This document shows positions 1 to 5,467 of a stretch of 5,467 nucleotides of DNA, one piece after another. Position 1 is the first letter of the stretch, and every line of letters starts with the position of its first letter. The stretch is from Planctomycetota bacterium. GTDB lineage: Bacteria; Planctomycetota; J058; JARGOJ01. The notes under the pieces are model-generated. The model had not been told where the DNA came from, made no database searches, and saw only the letters and a list, made by a program, of their open reading frames with translations. The stretch spans positions 17,752-23,218 of the forward strand of contig JARGOJ010000025.1 in assembly GCA_029210225.1 (NCBI GenBank). Direction: 5' to 3'. The position numbers were made by a program, and so were the translations under genes.

Positions 1-275
1 AATCGAATCGCTTCGTCGGGCCAGGGGTCTTTATCGGCGGCTTCTATCGTTAAAGACAGTTCGTTTTCGGCGAGGCGAATTTGACTGGGATGGATAGGAA
101 AAGGGCGTTGTATAGGCCCCGCTCCATCGTGGATTCGAACAAGCTCGGCCGATAGTTGATGTGCCCAACGGGAGATATGACCGACCTGGTAGGGCTCTTT
201 CAAGCGCTCCGCGAGTGTCTTTCCTGACTTTTCGTTGTTCGGGGTCGGGTCGTCTGGTGTGCTGGTCAAAGCCAT
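1..275 (-). CDS. Partial protein with a degenerate Ser/Thr-kinase C-lobe-like segment (N-terminal 91 codons)
   Basis: The minus-strand frame is open from an ATG at 275 to the window edge, so only the N-terminus (91 codons) is visible. An AGGA sits nine bases upstream of the ATG (288-285), which supports this start. After a polar Pro/Asp-rich stretch of about 20 residues comes a segment with WAHQLSAELVRIH and then IHPSQIRLAENELSLTI. Spacing and pattern match the kinase helix E plus catalytic-loop region, where families read W..QL..AL..LH and then HRDIKPSNI.L. Here the HRD triad is replaced by Pro-Phe-Pro, and no glycine loop or beta-3 lysine precedes it, so an active kinase is unlikely from the visible part. 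It is transcribed divergently from murE. The kinase link is inference from pattern only; it could be an unrelated helical protein. That the frame is a gene is more secure than its family. Confidence 0.6.
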   Translation of the reverse strand, partial: MALTSTPDDPTPNNEKSGKTLAERLKEPYQVGHISRWAHQLSAELVRIHDGAGPIQRPFPIHPSQIRLAENELSLTIEAADKDPWPDEAIR

Positions 276-418
276 GATCCTTGTTCCTAGAGTGGAAACG
301 AGAATATCGATGAAGAACAAAACAAAGATACAGAAGGAAGCGTTCAAGTCCAGGCATGGCCAAAGACGAAGAATGAAACATCCAAGCATTCTCGAACTTT
401 GCCGTGGAAGAGCCCCTC

Positions 419-1579
419 ATGAATTTAGACAAGTTACTGACCGTTCTTGGCCTCGCAACCAGTGATCAAAGAGAGATCACGGGGCTTGCCTTTGATTCAC
501 GAGCGGTCGAGCCAGGGCACCTCTTTGTGGCCGTCCACGGTCACGTTGCGGACGGTCATGAATTCATTGATAAAGCGGTTGAAAATGGCGCTGTGGCGGT
601 TATCTCCGAGAAGGCGTGGCACGGTTCGGTGCCGAACTTCACTGTCAAGAACAGCCGTCGCGCCCTTGGCTTCCTCGCTGATCAGTTCTACGCACACCCA
701 AGTCGATCGATAAACATGATCGGTGTCACGGGAACCAATGGCAAGACAACCTCAACTTATCTGATCTATCACATTCTCAAATCTTTAGGACGGAAACCTG
801 CGCTCTTAGGAACCGTTTGGAACGACGTCGCCGGGGAGCGAATCAAGGCGACCCAAACAACCCCGGATGCGCTCTTCATTCAAAAGCAAGCGGCTCGTGC
901 GAGAGACTATGGCAGTCAAGACATGATTCTTGAAGTCAGCTCTCACGCCCTCGATCAAGAGCGCGTTTCAGGGTTACGCTTCGCTGTCGGGGCCTTTACA
1001 AATCTTACTCAGGACCATCTCGACTATCATGGATCCTATCAAGAATATCGAAACGCCAAGGCTCGGCTCTTTGAGAACCTCAATTCCGATGCCGTCGCCG
1101 TCCTAAACGCTCACGACTCCGAATCCATGAGGTTTGCTCGAAATACTCGGGCCAAGATTCTCAAATATGGCATTGGAGATCGCGGTCGCTTTCGGGCTGA
1201 GATTGCCAAAATGGACTTAGACGGAACCGAAATAGTCTTCTCGATGGACAAGATTCGCTGCCGACTCCAGACATGGTTGATTGGCCGGCACAACATTGAA
1301 AACTTGCTGACGGCCTTGGGGGTTGTCCAATCCTTAGGGGTCAAACTTGAGGATGCCGTCGAGACTTTGGTCGACTTTCGAGGTGTACCCGGGCGTCTGG
1401 AGCGTGTCTCAAGCCAGCAGCAGCCAGCCGTATTTGTCGATTATGCCCACACTGACGACGCTCTCGCTCGGGTTTTGAGCACCCTCCGCCCGCTCTCCCA
1501 AGGACGTCTGAGAGTCGTTTTCGGTTGCGGTGGAGATCCGCCCCGATGTCTTTCTCACCTCGGACAATCCTCGAAGTGA
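419..1579 (+). CDS. murE: MurE, UDP-MurNAc-tripeptide synthetase: N-terminal and central domains, frame broken before the C-terminal domain
   Basis: MurE is the cytoplasmic ATP-dependent ligase that adds the third amino acid (meso-DAP or Lys) to UDP-MurNAc-L-Ala-D-Glu in peptidoglycan synthesis. The ATG at 419 has GGAAGAG at 406-412 as its ribosome binding site; an in-frame GTG at 404 lacks one. Visible landmarks are the substrate-binding N-domain (residues 1-98), the ATP loop VTGTNGKTT (103-111), EVSSHALDQ (172-180), TNLTQDHLDYHG (194-205), Lys214 in the AKARLF segment (the position carbamylated in the family), GRHNIEN (289-295) and GVPGRLERV with VFVDYAHT (322-345). Identity with the family holds through VVFGCGGD, ending at Asp373. 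The frame then adds 13 unrelated residues and stops. The family continues with R-D-x-G-K-R-P and a C-terminal domain, which lies downstream in another frame. Normal length is about 490 residues; this product has 386 and should be inactive. No murF follows, unlike many cell-wall clusters. Confidence 0.93.
   Translation: MNLDKLLTVLGLATSDQREITGLAFDSRAVEPGHLFVAVHGHVADGHEFIDKAVENGAVAVISEKAWHGSVPNFTVKNSRRALGFLADQFYAHPSRSINMIGVTGTNGKTTSTYLIYHILKSLGRKPALLGTVWNDVAGERIKATQTTPDALFIQKQAARARDYGSQDMILEVSSHALDQERVSGLRFAVGAFTNLTQDHLDYHGSYQEYRNAKARLFENLNSDAVAVLNAHDSESMRFARNTRAKILKYGIGDRGRFRAEIAKMDLDGTEIVFSMDKIRCRLQTWLIGRHNIENLLTALGVVQSLGVKLEDAVETLVDFRGVPGRLERVSSQQQPAVFVDYAHTDDALARVLSTLRPLSQGRLRVVFGCGGDPPRCLSHLGQSSK
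1529..1540 (+). other. Deletion junction inside murE
   Basis: The same bases serve both frames here. Read in the upstream frame, GGT GGA GAT (1529-1537) gives the Gly-Gly-Asp that should precede R-D-x-G-K-R-P. Read in the downstream frame, GTG GAG ATC (1530-1538) gives Val-Glu-Ile, which aligns with Glu-Glu-Phe before the DNPR region in E. coli MurE as I recall that sequence. About 13 residues between these two points are absent. If the ancestor carried GTGGAGAT at both places, recombination between copies would remove about 47 bases, which is not a multiple of three and so explains the frame change. The size is inferred from family spacing, not measured. Confidence 0.75.
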
Positions 1580-1838
1580 AGATCCGCAGCAGATCGCGGA
1601 CCACACCAAGGTTGGATTTGGCGAGAAGTCATACGAAGTGATCCTTGATCGGGCTGAGGCGATTGATCGGGCGATTGCTGAGGCTGAAGTCGGTGATGTT
1701 GTGTTAATCGCAGGCAAGGGTCACGAGGACTATCAGATTTTTAAGGACCGAACTATTGAATTTGACGACCGCCTTGAGGCTCGTCACGCCCTCGCGGACC
1801 ATCACTCGGGAGCCACGCCTCGGGTCGCTGTTGCCTAG
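1530..1838 (+). pseudogene. murE: MurE C-terminal (amino-acid-binding) domain, orphaned by the frameshift
   Basis: This frame encodes the last 102 residues of MurE, out of phase with the upstream part. It contains DVFLTSDNPRSEDP, whose DNPR motif (1563-1574) is the signature of meso-DAP-adding MurE enzymes; Lys-adding enzymes carry a different motif. Further on are DRAEAIDRAI, GDVVLIAGKGHEDYQ (GKGHE at 1713-1727, also part of the DAP pocket in the family) and FDDRLEARHAL near the end. The stop is TAG at 1836-1838. Joining 373 upstream codons, about 13 missing codons and these 102 gives about 488 residues, the normal family length, so this is one interrupted gene and not two. The GTG at 1530 is only where the frame resumes; no ribosome binding site precedes it, so independent translation is unlikely. 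Confidence 0.9.
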
Positions 1839-1886
1839 GGGAGGAATTACAAAGTTCAAGCTTGGGGCTTTTTCAGCATTCGGTAT

Positions 1887-1962
1887 CCTCTTTCCAGATA
1901 AAGACCTCAAGGCGTCGCCAACATCTTTGTTGCTCGACGCCTTTTTCGGAGAGGAAAAGAGG
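1887..1962 (+). promoter_or_regulatory. Structured leader: pyrimidine tract complementary to the aminopeptidase ribosome binding site
   Basis: CCTCTTTCC at 1887-1895 can pair with GGAAAAGAGG at 1953-1962 over nine base pairs with a single bulged A at 1955. The second element spans most of the purine-rich Shine-Dalgarno region before the ATG at 1964. The hairpin at 1909-1943 nests inside this outer stem. If the transcript includes 1887, the ribosome binding site could be masked, suggesting translational control. Polypurine/polypyrimidine pairing arises easily by chance, so this is a candidate only. Confidence 0.35.
1909..1946 (+). terminator. Terminator-like hairpin just upstream of the aminopeptidase ribosome binding site
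   Basis: AAGGCGTCG (1909-1917) pairs perfectly with CGACGCCTT (1935-1943). Inside, CAACA (1919-1923) pairs with TGTTG (1928-1932) around a TCTT loop, with only a 1x2 internal mismatch between the stems. The 3' arm runs into five Ts (1942-1946). It has the form of a Rho-independent terminator and would end murE transcription. The next gene's ribosome binding site begins two bases later, so it could instead be a leader attenuator or an mRNA-stabilising stem. Confidence 0.7.
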
Positions 1963-1963
1963 G

Positions 1964-3787
1964 ATGAGCCCGGTTCTGGAATCTATTCGCGCTCGTTTAG
2001 TTGAGGAGAAACTCGACTATTATTGGGTACCTTCCAGCGACGAGTTCTTAAATGAATACGTCGTCGCACGTGCCAAACGCCTCGAATTTCTCTCGGGATT
2101 CAGCGGCTCTGCGGGAAACATCCTCATTGGACGGGACTCAGCATGGCTCTTTGTTGACGGCCGCTATCATGTTCAGGCTCCTCAACAAGTCGACACGACG
2201 CTCTTTGAAGTCCAGAAAATAGGCGCCCCCGGGGCGGTGGATCACGTCACCTTTCTCATGAACAACGCCGAAGCAGGTGCTGGCTTGAGGGTTGGTGTCG
2301 ATCCTCACTGCCTTAGTCTCCAACAGTTTGAGGGCCTCTCGGACGGCCTCAGCCGAGTCGGAGCTGCGCTGGTGGCGGTTGATCAAAACCTCGTTGATTC
2401 TCACTGGGAGCAACGACCTAAGCCCGAGCTAGGAAAGATTCAGGTCCTTCCTAAAGACGTTGTGAAAGAGAGCTTTCATGACCGTCTCGAGACGCTTCGA
2501 GACATCCTAAGCAGTCTTCATTGCCAAGGGACCGTGGTCCAGAAGTTGGATCAGATTGCCTGGTTGCTTGGTCGCCGAGGGCAAGATGTCGAGTTCAATC
2601 CTGTCTTCGAGAGCTTGCTGCTGGTCCTCCCTGAAACAGTGCATCTCTTCCTTCACCCAGCCCACAAAGCATCCTTTGACGCAGACGTCGAGCTATGCAT
2701 AGAAGACCTCACAACATGGAAGGATCGGCTCTCTAGGATCGTCGAAGATCAGAGTCCCCAATTTTGTTGGTATCTCGACCCCAATCGTTTGACTAAGGGC
2801 TTGGCGAGCTATTTCACCAAGACTTCACGGTGTCTAGGGGTCGACCTCATTGAACAATTGAAATCTCGAAAGAACGCCGACGAATTGGCGGCCATGCGAA
2901 GAGCAGGTCTCTTCGCCTCTGCCGCAAAAATTAAGGCCTTCCACTGGTTAGAACAGAAGTTAAAACAAGGGATTTCAGTCAATGAAGTCTCATTTCGAGA
3001 CCACCTCGTCGACTGCTACTCCAAGATGCCAGGCTACCAGGGCTTAAGTTTTTCGGTGATCTCTTCTGTTGGGCCAAACTCGGCGATTTGCCATTACAGC
3101 ACTCCCAACCCTAAGGCCACCCTCGACGAAGGTATGTTCTTCCTTGTCGATTCTGGTGCTCACTACGAGGGCGGCACAACGGATGCGACCCGGGCGATTT
3201 ACATCGGCGAGACCCCAAGCGAGCAGCATAAGCGAGTCTACACTCTAGTCCTCAAAGCCCATATTGCCTGCGCTAGGCTTCGATTCCCGGTAGGAACGAT
3301 CGGTGTCCAGCTCGACGCGATCACACGGGCGCCGTTATGGAACGCTGGGGCCGACTACAGTCATGGCACTGGACACGGCGTCGGCGCCTGGCTGAATGTT
3401 CATGAGGGACCCATGGGAATTGGTATGCCTGGACGGGGTCACACCAGCGAACAGGCCATCGAGGCTGGCCAGGTGCTCTCGATTGAGCCAGGGCTGTACC
3501 GTGAAGGATGGGGTGGTGTCCGGATTGAGAACCTATATCAGGTTGTCGCAGACGAAAATGATGAACTTGGCCGGGAGAACTTTAGTTTTCGCCCGCTGAC
3601 TTGGATTCCTCTCTCAAATCGCCTGATCGACCCTGCTTTGCTGACTTTCGAGGAAGAGATGTGGATCAACGATTATCACAGTGAGGTCATAGATCGATTA
3701 ACTAAGCCCACTGAGCTTGAAGCAGGCCATGAATTGTTGACAGAATCTGAGAAAGCTTGGTTATCAAAACTTTGCCGTTCGATCTGA
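1964..3787 (+). CDS. Xaa-Pro aminopeptidase (aminopeptidase P, M24B family, three-domain form)
   Basis: This 607-residue cytoplasmic metallopeptidase should remove the N-terminal residue from peptides with proline in second position. Its length and layout match the three-domain form typified by human XPNPEP1, not the roughly 440-residue E. coli PepP. The order is a creatinase-like N-domain (about 1-130, with FLSGFSGSAG and WLFVDGRYHVQA), a second creatinase-like domain (about 150-310), the M24 pita-bread catalytic domain (about 320-530) and a C-terminal dimerisation-type domain (about 540-607, with PLTWIPLSNRLID and WINDYH). All five metal ligands are present: Asp396 and Asp407 (VDSGAHYEGGTTDATR), His471 (HGTGHGVG), Glu508 (SIEPGLY) and Glu522 (GGVRIEN). 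The supporting histidines His377 (AICHY) and His480 (NVHEG) are also there. The ATG at 1964 is preceded by GGAGAGGA (1948-1955); the frame extends to a TTG at 1862, but that would place coding sequence across the hairpin and has no ribosome binding site. pilT follows after 41 bases with no terminator between. Confidence 0.96.
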   Translation: MSPVLESIRARLVEEKLDYYWVPSSDEFLNEYVVARAKRLEFLSGFSGSAGNILIGRDSAWLFVDGRYHVQAPQQVDTTLFEVQKIGAPGAVDHVTFLMNNAEAGAGLRVGVDPHCLSLQQFEGLSDGLSRVGAALVAVDQNLVDSHWEQRPKPELGKIQVLPKDVVKESFHDRLETLRDILSSLHCQGTVVQKLDQIAWLLGRRGQDVEFNPVFESLLLVLPETVHLFLHPAHKASFDADVELCIEDLTTWKDRLSRIVEDQSPQFCWYLDPNRLTKGLASYFTKTSRCLGVDLIEQLKSRKNADELAAMRRAGLFASAAKIKAFHWLEQKLKQGISVNEVSFRDHLVDCYSKMPGYQGLSFSVISSVGPNSAICHYSTPNPKATLDEGMFFLVDSGAHYEGGTTDATRAIYIGETPSEQHKRVYTLVLKAHIACARLRFPVGTIGVQLDAITRAPLWNAGADYSHGTGHGVGAWLNVHEGPMGIGMPGRGHTSEQAIEAGQVLSIEPGLYREGWGGVRIENLYQVVADENDELGRENFSFRPLTWIPLSNRLIDPALLTFEEEMWINDYHSEVIDRLTKPTELEAGHELLTESEKAWLSKLCRSI

Positions 3788-3828
3788 GACGTTAAACTGA
3801 TCCCGGAACAGAAAGAGGGATAAACGGT

Positions 3829-4944
3829 ATGACACAGGAAGACCGCCGCGCGGATTTGGAACGGCTGCTGAAGCTGATGCAAAAATACGGCGCCTCGGAT
3901 ATGCACCTCAAAGTCGGAAATCCTCCGATTATGAGAATCAACGGTAAGATCCGCTATTTTGATGCCGAGCCTCTCCCCGGTGAGATGGTCCATGGCATGC
4001 TTGAAGCGGTCATGCCGCAGAATTGCCGGGAGAAATTCAATAAGTTCCAGGATATCGACTTCGCATGCAGCGTCTCGGGTGTGGGTCGTTTTCGAATGAA
4101 TGCCTTTCACCAGCGAGGGTCGGTTTCTGTGGCCGTCCGCCGAGTGAACAGCGATATTCCAAGCTTCGAGGAGCTTCACCTGGCTGCGTCCACGATGCGA
4201 CGCATCGCCGAGCTTCGTCAGGGGCTTGTTATCGTTGCTGGGGTCACCGGCAGCGGAAAGTCGACGACCCTCGCCGCGATGATCGAATGGATTAACCAGA
4301 AGCGTCGCTGCCATATCGTGACCATTGAGGATCCTATCGAGTTTCTTTATCGCGATAAGAAGGCCTTTATCAATCAACGAGAGATTGGCCTGGATGTGGA
4401 GTCCTTTCACGCGGCCCTGCGGTCTGTGGTTCGACAAGATCCAGACGTCATTCTCATTGGTGAGATGCGCGACCCCGTCACCTTTGACACAGCGTTGACC
4501 GCAGCGGAGACAGGGCACTTGGTCTTTGGAACGCTCCACGCGTCTCATTCATCGCAGTGTATTGGACGGATCGTTGACCTCTTCCCGCCGGAGCGTGAGC
4601 GTTCGATCCGACAGTCACTGATGTTTAACCTTCAAGCCATTATTTGTCAGAAGATCTTGCCAAGCACCGATCCAAAGGTGGGCCTCGTTCCTTGCCAGGA
4701 GATACTCCTTACCAACCCATTGGTACAAAAGATAATCCAAGAAGGAGACGATAAGAAGATCGATAGTGTCATTCGAGGTGGAAAAGAGGAAGGCATGCAG
4801 GACTTCAACCAATCCTTGATCGAGCTTGTTAAGAAAGGGCTGGTTGACGACGAGACCGCGATCAAGGCGTCGACGAATCCTGATCAACTAAGACTGAACC
4901 TAAAAGGAATTTATCTAGGGGACGATCGGAAAATTGTGTCCTAG
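3829..4944 (+). CDS. pilT: Type IV pilus retraction ATPase, PilT/PilU family
   Basis: This 371-residue hexameric secretion-type ATPase sits at the cytoplasmic base of type IV pili and powers pilus depolymerisation (twitching motility, DNA uptake). The N-domain shows the hallmark GASDMHLKVG (21-30) and RFRMNAFHQRG (87-97). The ATPase core has the Walker A GVTGSGKST (138-146), Asp box TIEDPIEF (165-172), Walker B DVILIGEMRD with catalytic Glu212 (206-215) and His box TAAETGHLVFGTLH (224-237). Length is normal and all nucleotide-binding motifs are intact. The C-terminal AIRNLIR motif typical of classical PilT reads LVQKIIQ here, and the end (GMQDFNQSL, then TNPDQLRLNLK) is closer to PilU, so whether it is PilT or the accessory PilU is open. 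AGAGGGA (3814-3820) lies eight bases before the ATG. An intrinsic terminator follows immediately. No pilB, pilC or pilin gene is in the window. Confidence 0.95.
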   Translation: MTQEDRRADLERLLKLMQKYGASDMHLKVGNPPIMRINGKIRYFDAEPLPGEMVHGMLEAVMPQNCREKFNKFQDIDFACSVSGVGRFRMNAFHQRGSVSVAVRRVNSDIPSFEELHLAASTMRRIAELRQGLVIVAGVTGSGKSTTLAAMIEWINQKRRCHIVTIEDPIEFLYRDKKAFINQREIGLDVESFHAALRSVVRQDPDVILIGEMRDPVTFDTALTAAETGHLVFGTLHASHSSQCIGRIVDLFPPERERSIRQSLMFNLQAIICQKILPSTDPKVGLVPCQEILLTNPLVQKIIQEGDDKKIDSVIRGGKEEGMQDFNQSLIELVKKGLVDDETAIKASTNPDQLRLNLKGIYLGDDRKIVS

Positions 4945-4948
4945 CTTT

Positions 4949-4983
4949 GAAGCCAAATTTTTAGAATCTTTGAGGCTTTTTTT
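4949..4983 (+). terminator. Rho-independent terminator after the pilus ATPase gene
   Basis: AAGCC (4950-4954) pairs with GGCTT (4974-4978), can extend inward as AAA with TTT past a two-base bulge, and the 3' arm runs straight into seven Ts (4977-4983). It begins five bases after the TAG stop of the pilus ATPase gene and should end the aminopeptidase-pilus ATPase transcript. The G-C part of the stem is short, so its strength rests mainly on the long T run. Confidence 0.75.
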
Positions 4984-5083
4984 AGAGATGTTGCTTTTCT
5001 TCTAAACCCTTCCCCGCACCTTGTTTTATAGTTGTTTGAGGGAAAGAGTAGAGCCTTTCAAAGACGCGAGAAATCGCTCGCTT

Positions 5084-5113
5084 TTGCGTTTGGACCCGTG
5101 ATCGACCTATAAT
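5084..5113 (+). promoter_or_regulatory. Sigma-70-type promoter for the FHA-domain gene
   Basis: A perfect TATAAT lies at 5108-5113. With an 18-base spacer, TTGCGT at 5084-5089 is the best -35 match (TTG retained, the second half poor). Transcription would start near 5120, leaving a leader of about 47 bases before the ATG at 5167. It lies downstream of the previous terminator and upstream of a gene that otherwise lacks a promoter, which supports its role. The -10 assignment is much firmer than the -35. Confidence 0.6.
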
Positions 5114-5133
5114 GGTTCATGGACCATCTATAG
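5107..5133. promoter_or_regulatory. Inverted repeat overlapping the -10 box (possible operator)
   Basis: CTATAATGGT (5107-5116) is the reverse complement of ACCATCTATAG (5123-5133) except for one extra base (C5128), across a six-base centre. The left arm contains the whole -10 box and the centre covers the expected transcription start. Because the left arm would not be transcribed, an RNA hairpin is unlikely; if functional it would act as DNA, as a binding site for a dimeric repressor. No regulator gene is visible nearby. Confidence 0.4.
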
Positions 5134-5166
5134 AGCGGTGGTATGCCGAAATCGGAGCATTAGTTC

Positions 5167-5467
5167 ATGCCTCGTCTCATTGTTATTGATGGCCCCAGAA
5201 CGGGAGATTGGGTCCAACTGCAAAACGAAAACTACCTGGGCTTCCGCTCGGGGCAGTTGGCTATTTCTCATTTGGCTGACCTCCATCAACAATGGGCTTT
5301 CCTTCGCGTGCTGCCAGATCGCTTCGAACTCCACAATTTAGGAGTCGGGCCCCATATCCTCCTCAACGGAACCCAGTTTCAAAATTCTTTTCTCAAACAC
5401 GGCGACATCATCGCCATGTATGACACCCGCTTCATTTTCGACACCGACGATTCTCAAGGCAGCGGAG
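5167..5467 (+). CDS. FHA-domain protein (N-terminal part, cut by the window end)
   Basis: One hundred codons are visible, open to the window edge. FHA domains are beta-sandwich modules that usually bind phosphothreonine peptides and often work with Ser/Thr kinases. The pattern is an N-terminal strand LIVIDGPRTGDWVQL, a G-x-R at the place of the usual GR (YLGFRSGQ), a middle strand with FELHNLG, then the characteristic ILLNGTQ turn, LKHGDIIAM and a closing strand TRFIFDTDD, together about 95 residues, the size of one FHA domain. The S-R-x-H motif that contacts phosphate in canonical members reads A-D-L-H here, so phosphopeptide binding may be lost or altered. The ATG at 5167 has GGAG at 5154-5157. 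The protein continues beyond the FHA domain, and what follows is unknown. It has its own promoter and does not belong to the pilus ATPase transcript. Confidence 0.72.
   Translation, partial: MPRLIVIDGPRTGDWVQLQNENYLGFRSGQLAISHLADLHQQWAFLRVLPDRFELHNLGVGPHILLNGTQFQNSFLKHGDIIAMYDTRFIFDTDDSQGSG

Noticed and set aside
276..418. Promoters in the divergent region between the kinase-like gene and murE
   Set aside because: At least one promoter per direction is expected here, but I found only poor matches such as TTGTTC (281-286) with TATCGA (305-310), not enough to annotate.
31..432. Minus-strand open frame of 133 codons over the divergent region
   Set aside because: It runs across the intergenic region into the murE start, has low-complexity basic composition, and competes with the neighbouring minus-strand frame from 275, which has a ribosome binding site and a domain-like pattern and stays open to the edge.
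1530..1579. Programmed ribosomal frameshift joining the murE halves
   Set aside because: The overlap lacks a clear slippery heptamer, and a frameshift could not restore the conserved segment that is absent between the two halves.
1862..1963. Extended aminopeptidase start at TTG 1862
   Set aside because: The added 34 residues would be encoded across the hairpin, match nothing in the family, and lack a ribosome binding site, whereas ATG 1964 has a good one and gives the normal N-terminus.
3676..4548. Long minus-strand open frame (290 codons) opposite the pilus ATPase gene
   Set aside because: It lies almost wholly antisense to a clear PilT-family gene, its translation shows no recognisable domain, and such frames arise from codon bias on the other strand.
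5066..5085. Small hairpin GCGAG / CTCGC followed by four Ts
   Set aside because: The stem is only five pairs, the T run is short, and it overlaps the -35 region of the FHA promoter; too weak to call a terminator.

Overview
This 5.5 kb window comes from a Gram-negative-type bacterium of moderate GC content that makes meso-diaminopimelate peptidoglycan. It carries a divergent gene at the left edge, a broken murE, a complete Xaa-Pro aminopeptidase gene, a complete type IV pilus retraction ATPase gene (PilT/PilU family) and the start of an FHA-domain gene at the right edge. A kinase-like protein, an FHA protein and a PilT close together suggest a phylum rich in Ser/Thr signalling, such as Planctomycetes, Bdellovibrionota or Myxococcota. 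No gene here settles the phylum, so this is inference only.

Layout: Positions 275-1 (minus strand, running off the left edge) encode a protein whose first 90 residues resemble the middle of a Ser/Thr kinase C-lobe with a degenerate catalytic loop. A 143-base divergent intergenic region follows. murE starts at 419 but is split: its first 373 codons are in one frame, and the last 102 codons (1530-1838) are in another. The conserved segment between them, about 13 residues, is missing at a short repeat-like junction. A 125-base leader with a strong terminator-like hairpin and a pyrimidine tract complementary to the ribosome binding site precedes the aminopeptidase gene (1964-3787). pilT/pilU (3829-4944) follows after 41 bases and ends in a good intrinsic terminator. 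A well-formed promoter with a perfect -10 box lying inside an inverted repeat then drives the FHA gene, which starts at 5167 and is cut by the window end.

How the genes fit together: murE, the aminopeptidase gene and pilT share a strand. Only the aminopeptidase and pilT are close enough with no terminator between them to look co-transcribed, and their functions (peptide turnover and pilus retraction) are not obviously linked. The FHA gene is a separate transcription unit. I see no RNA genes, CRISPR arrays, insertion sequences or phage genes. No complete unknown system is visible. The points most worth following are the murE deletion junction, the structured leader of the aminopeptidase gene, the palindromic promoter of the FHA gene and the kinase-like edge protein.
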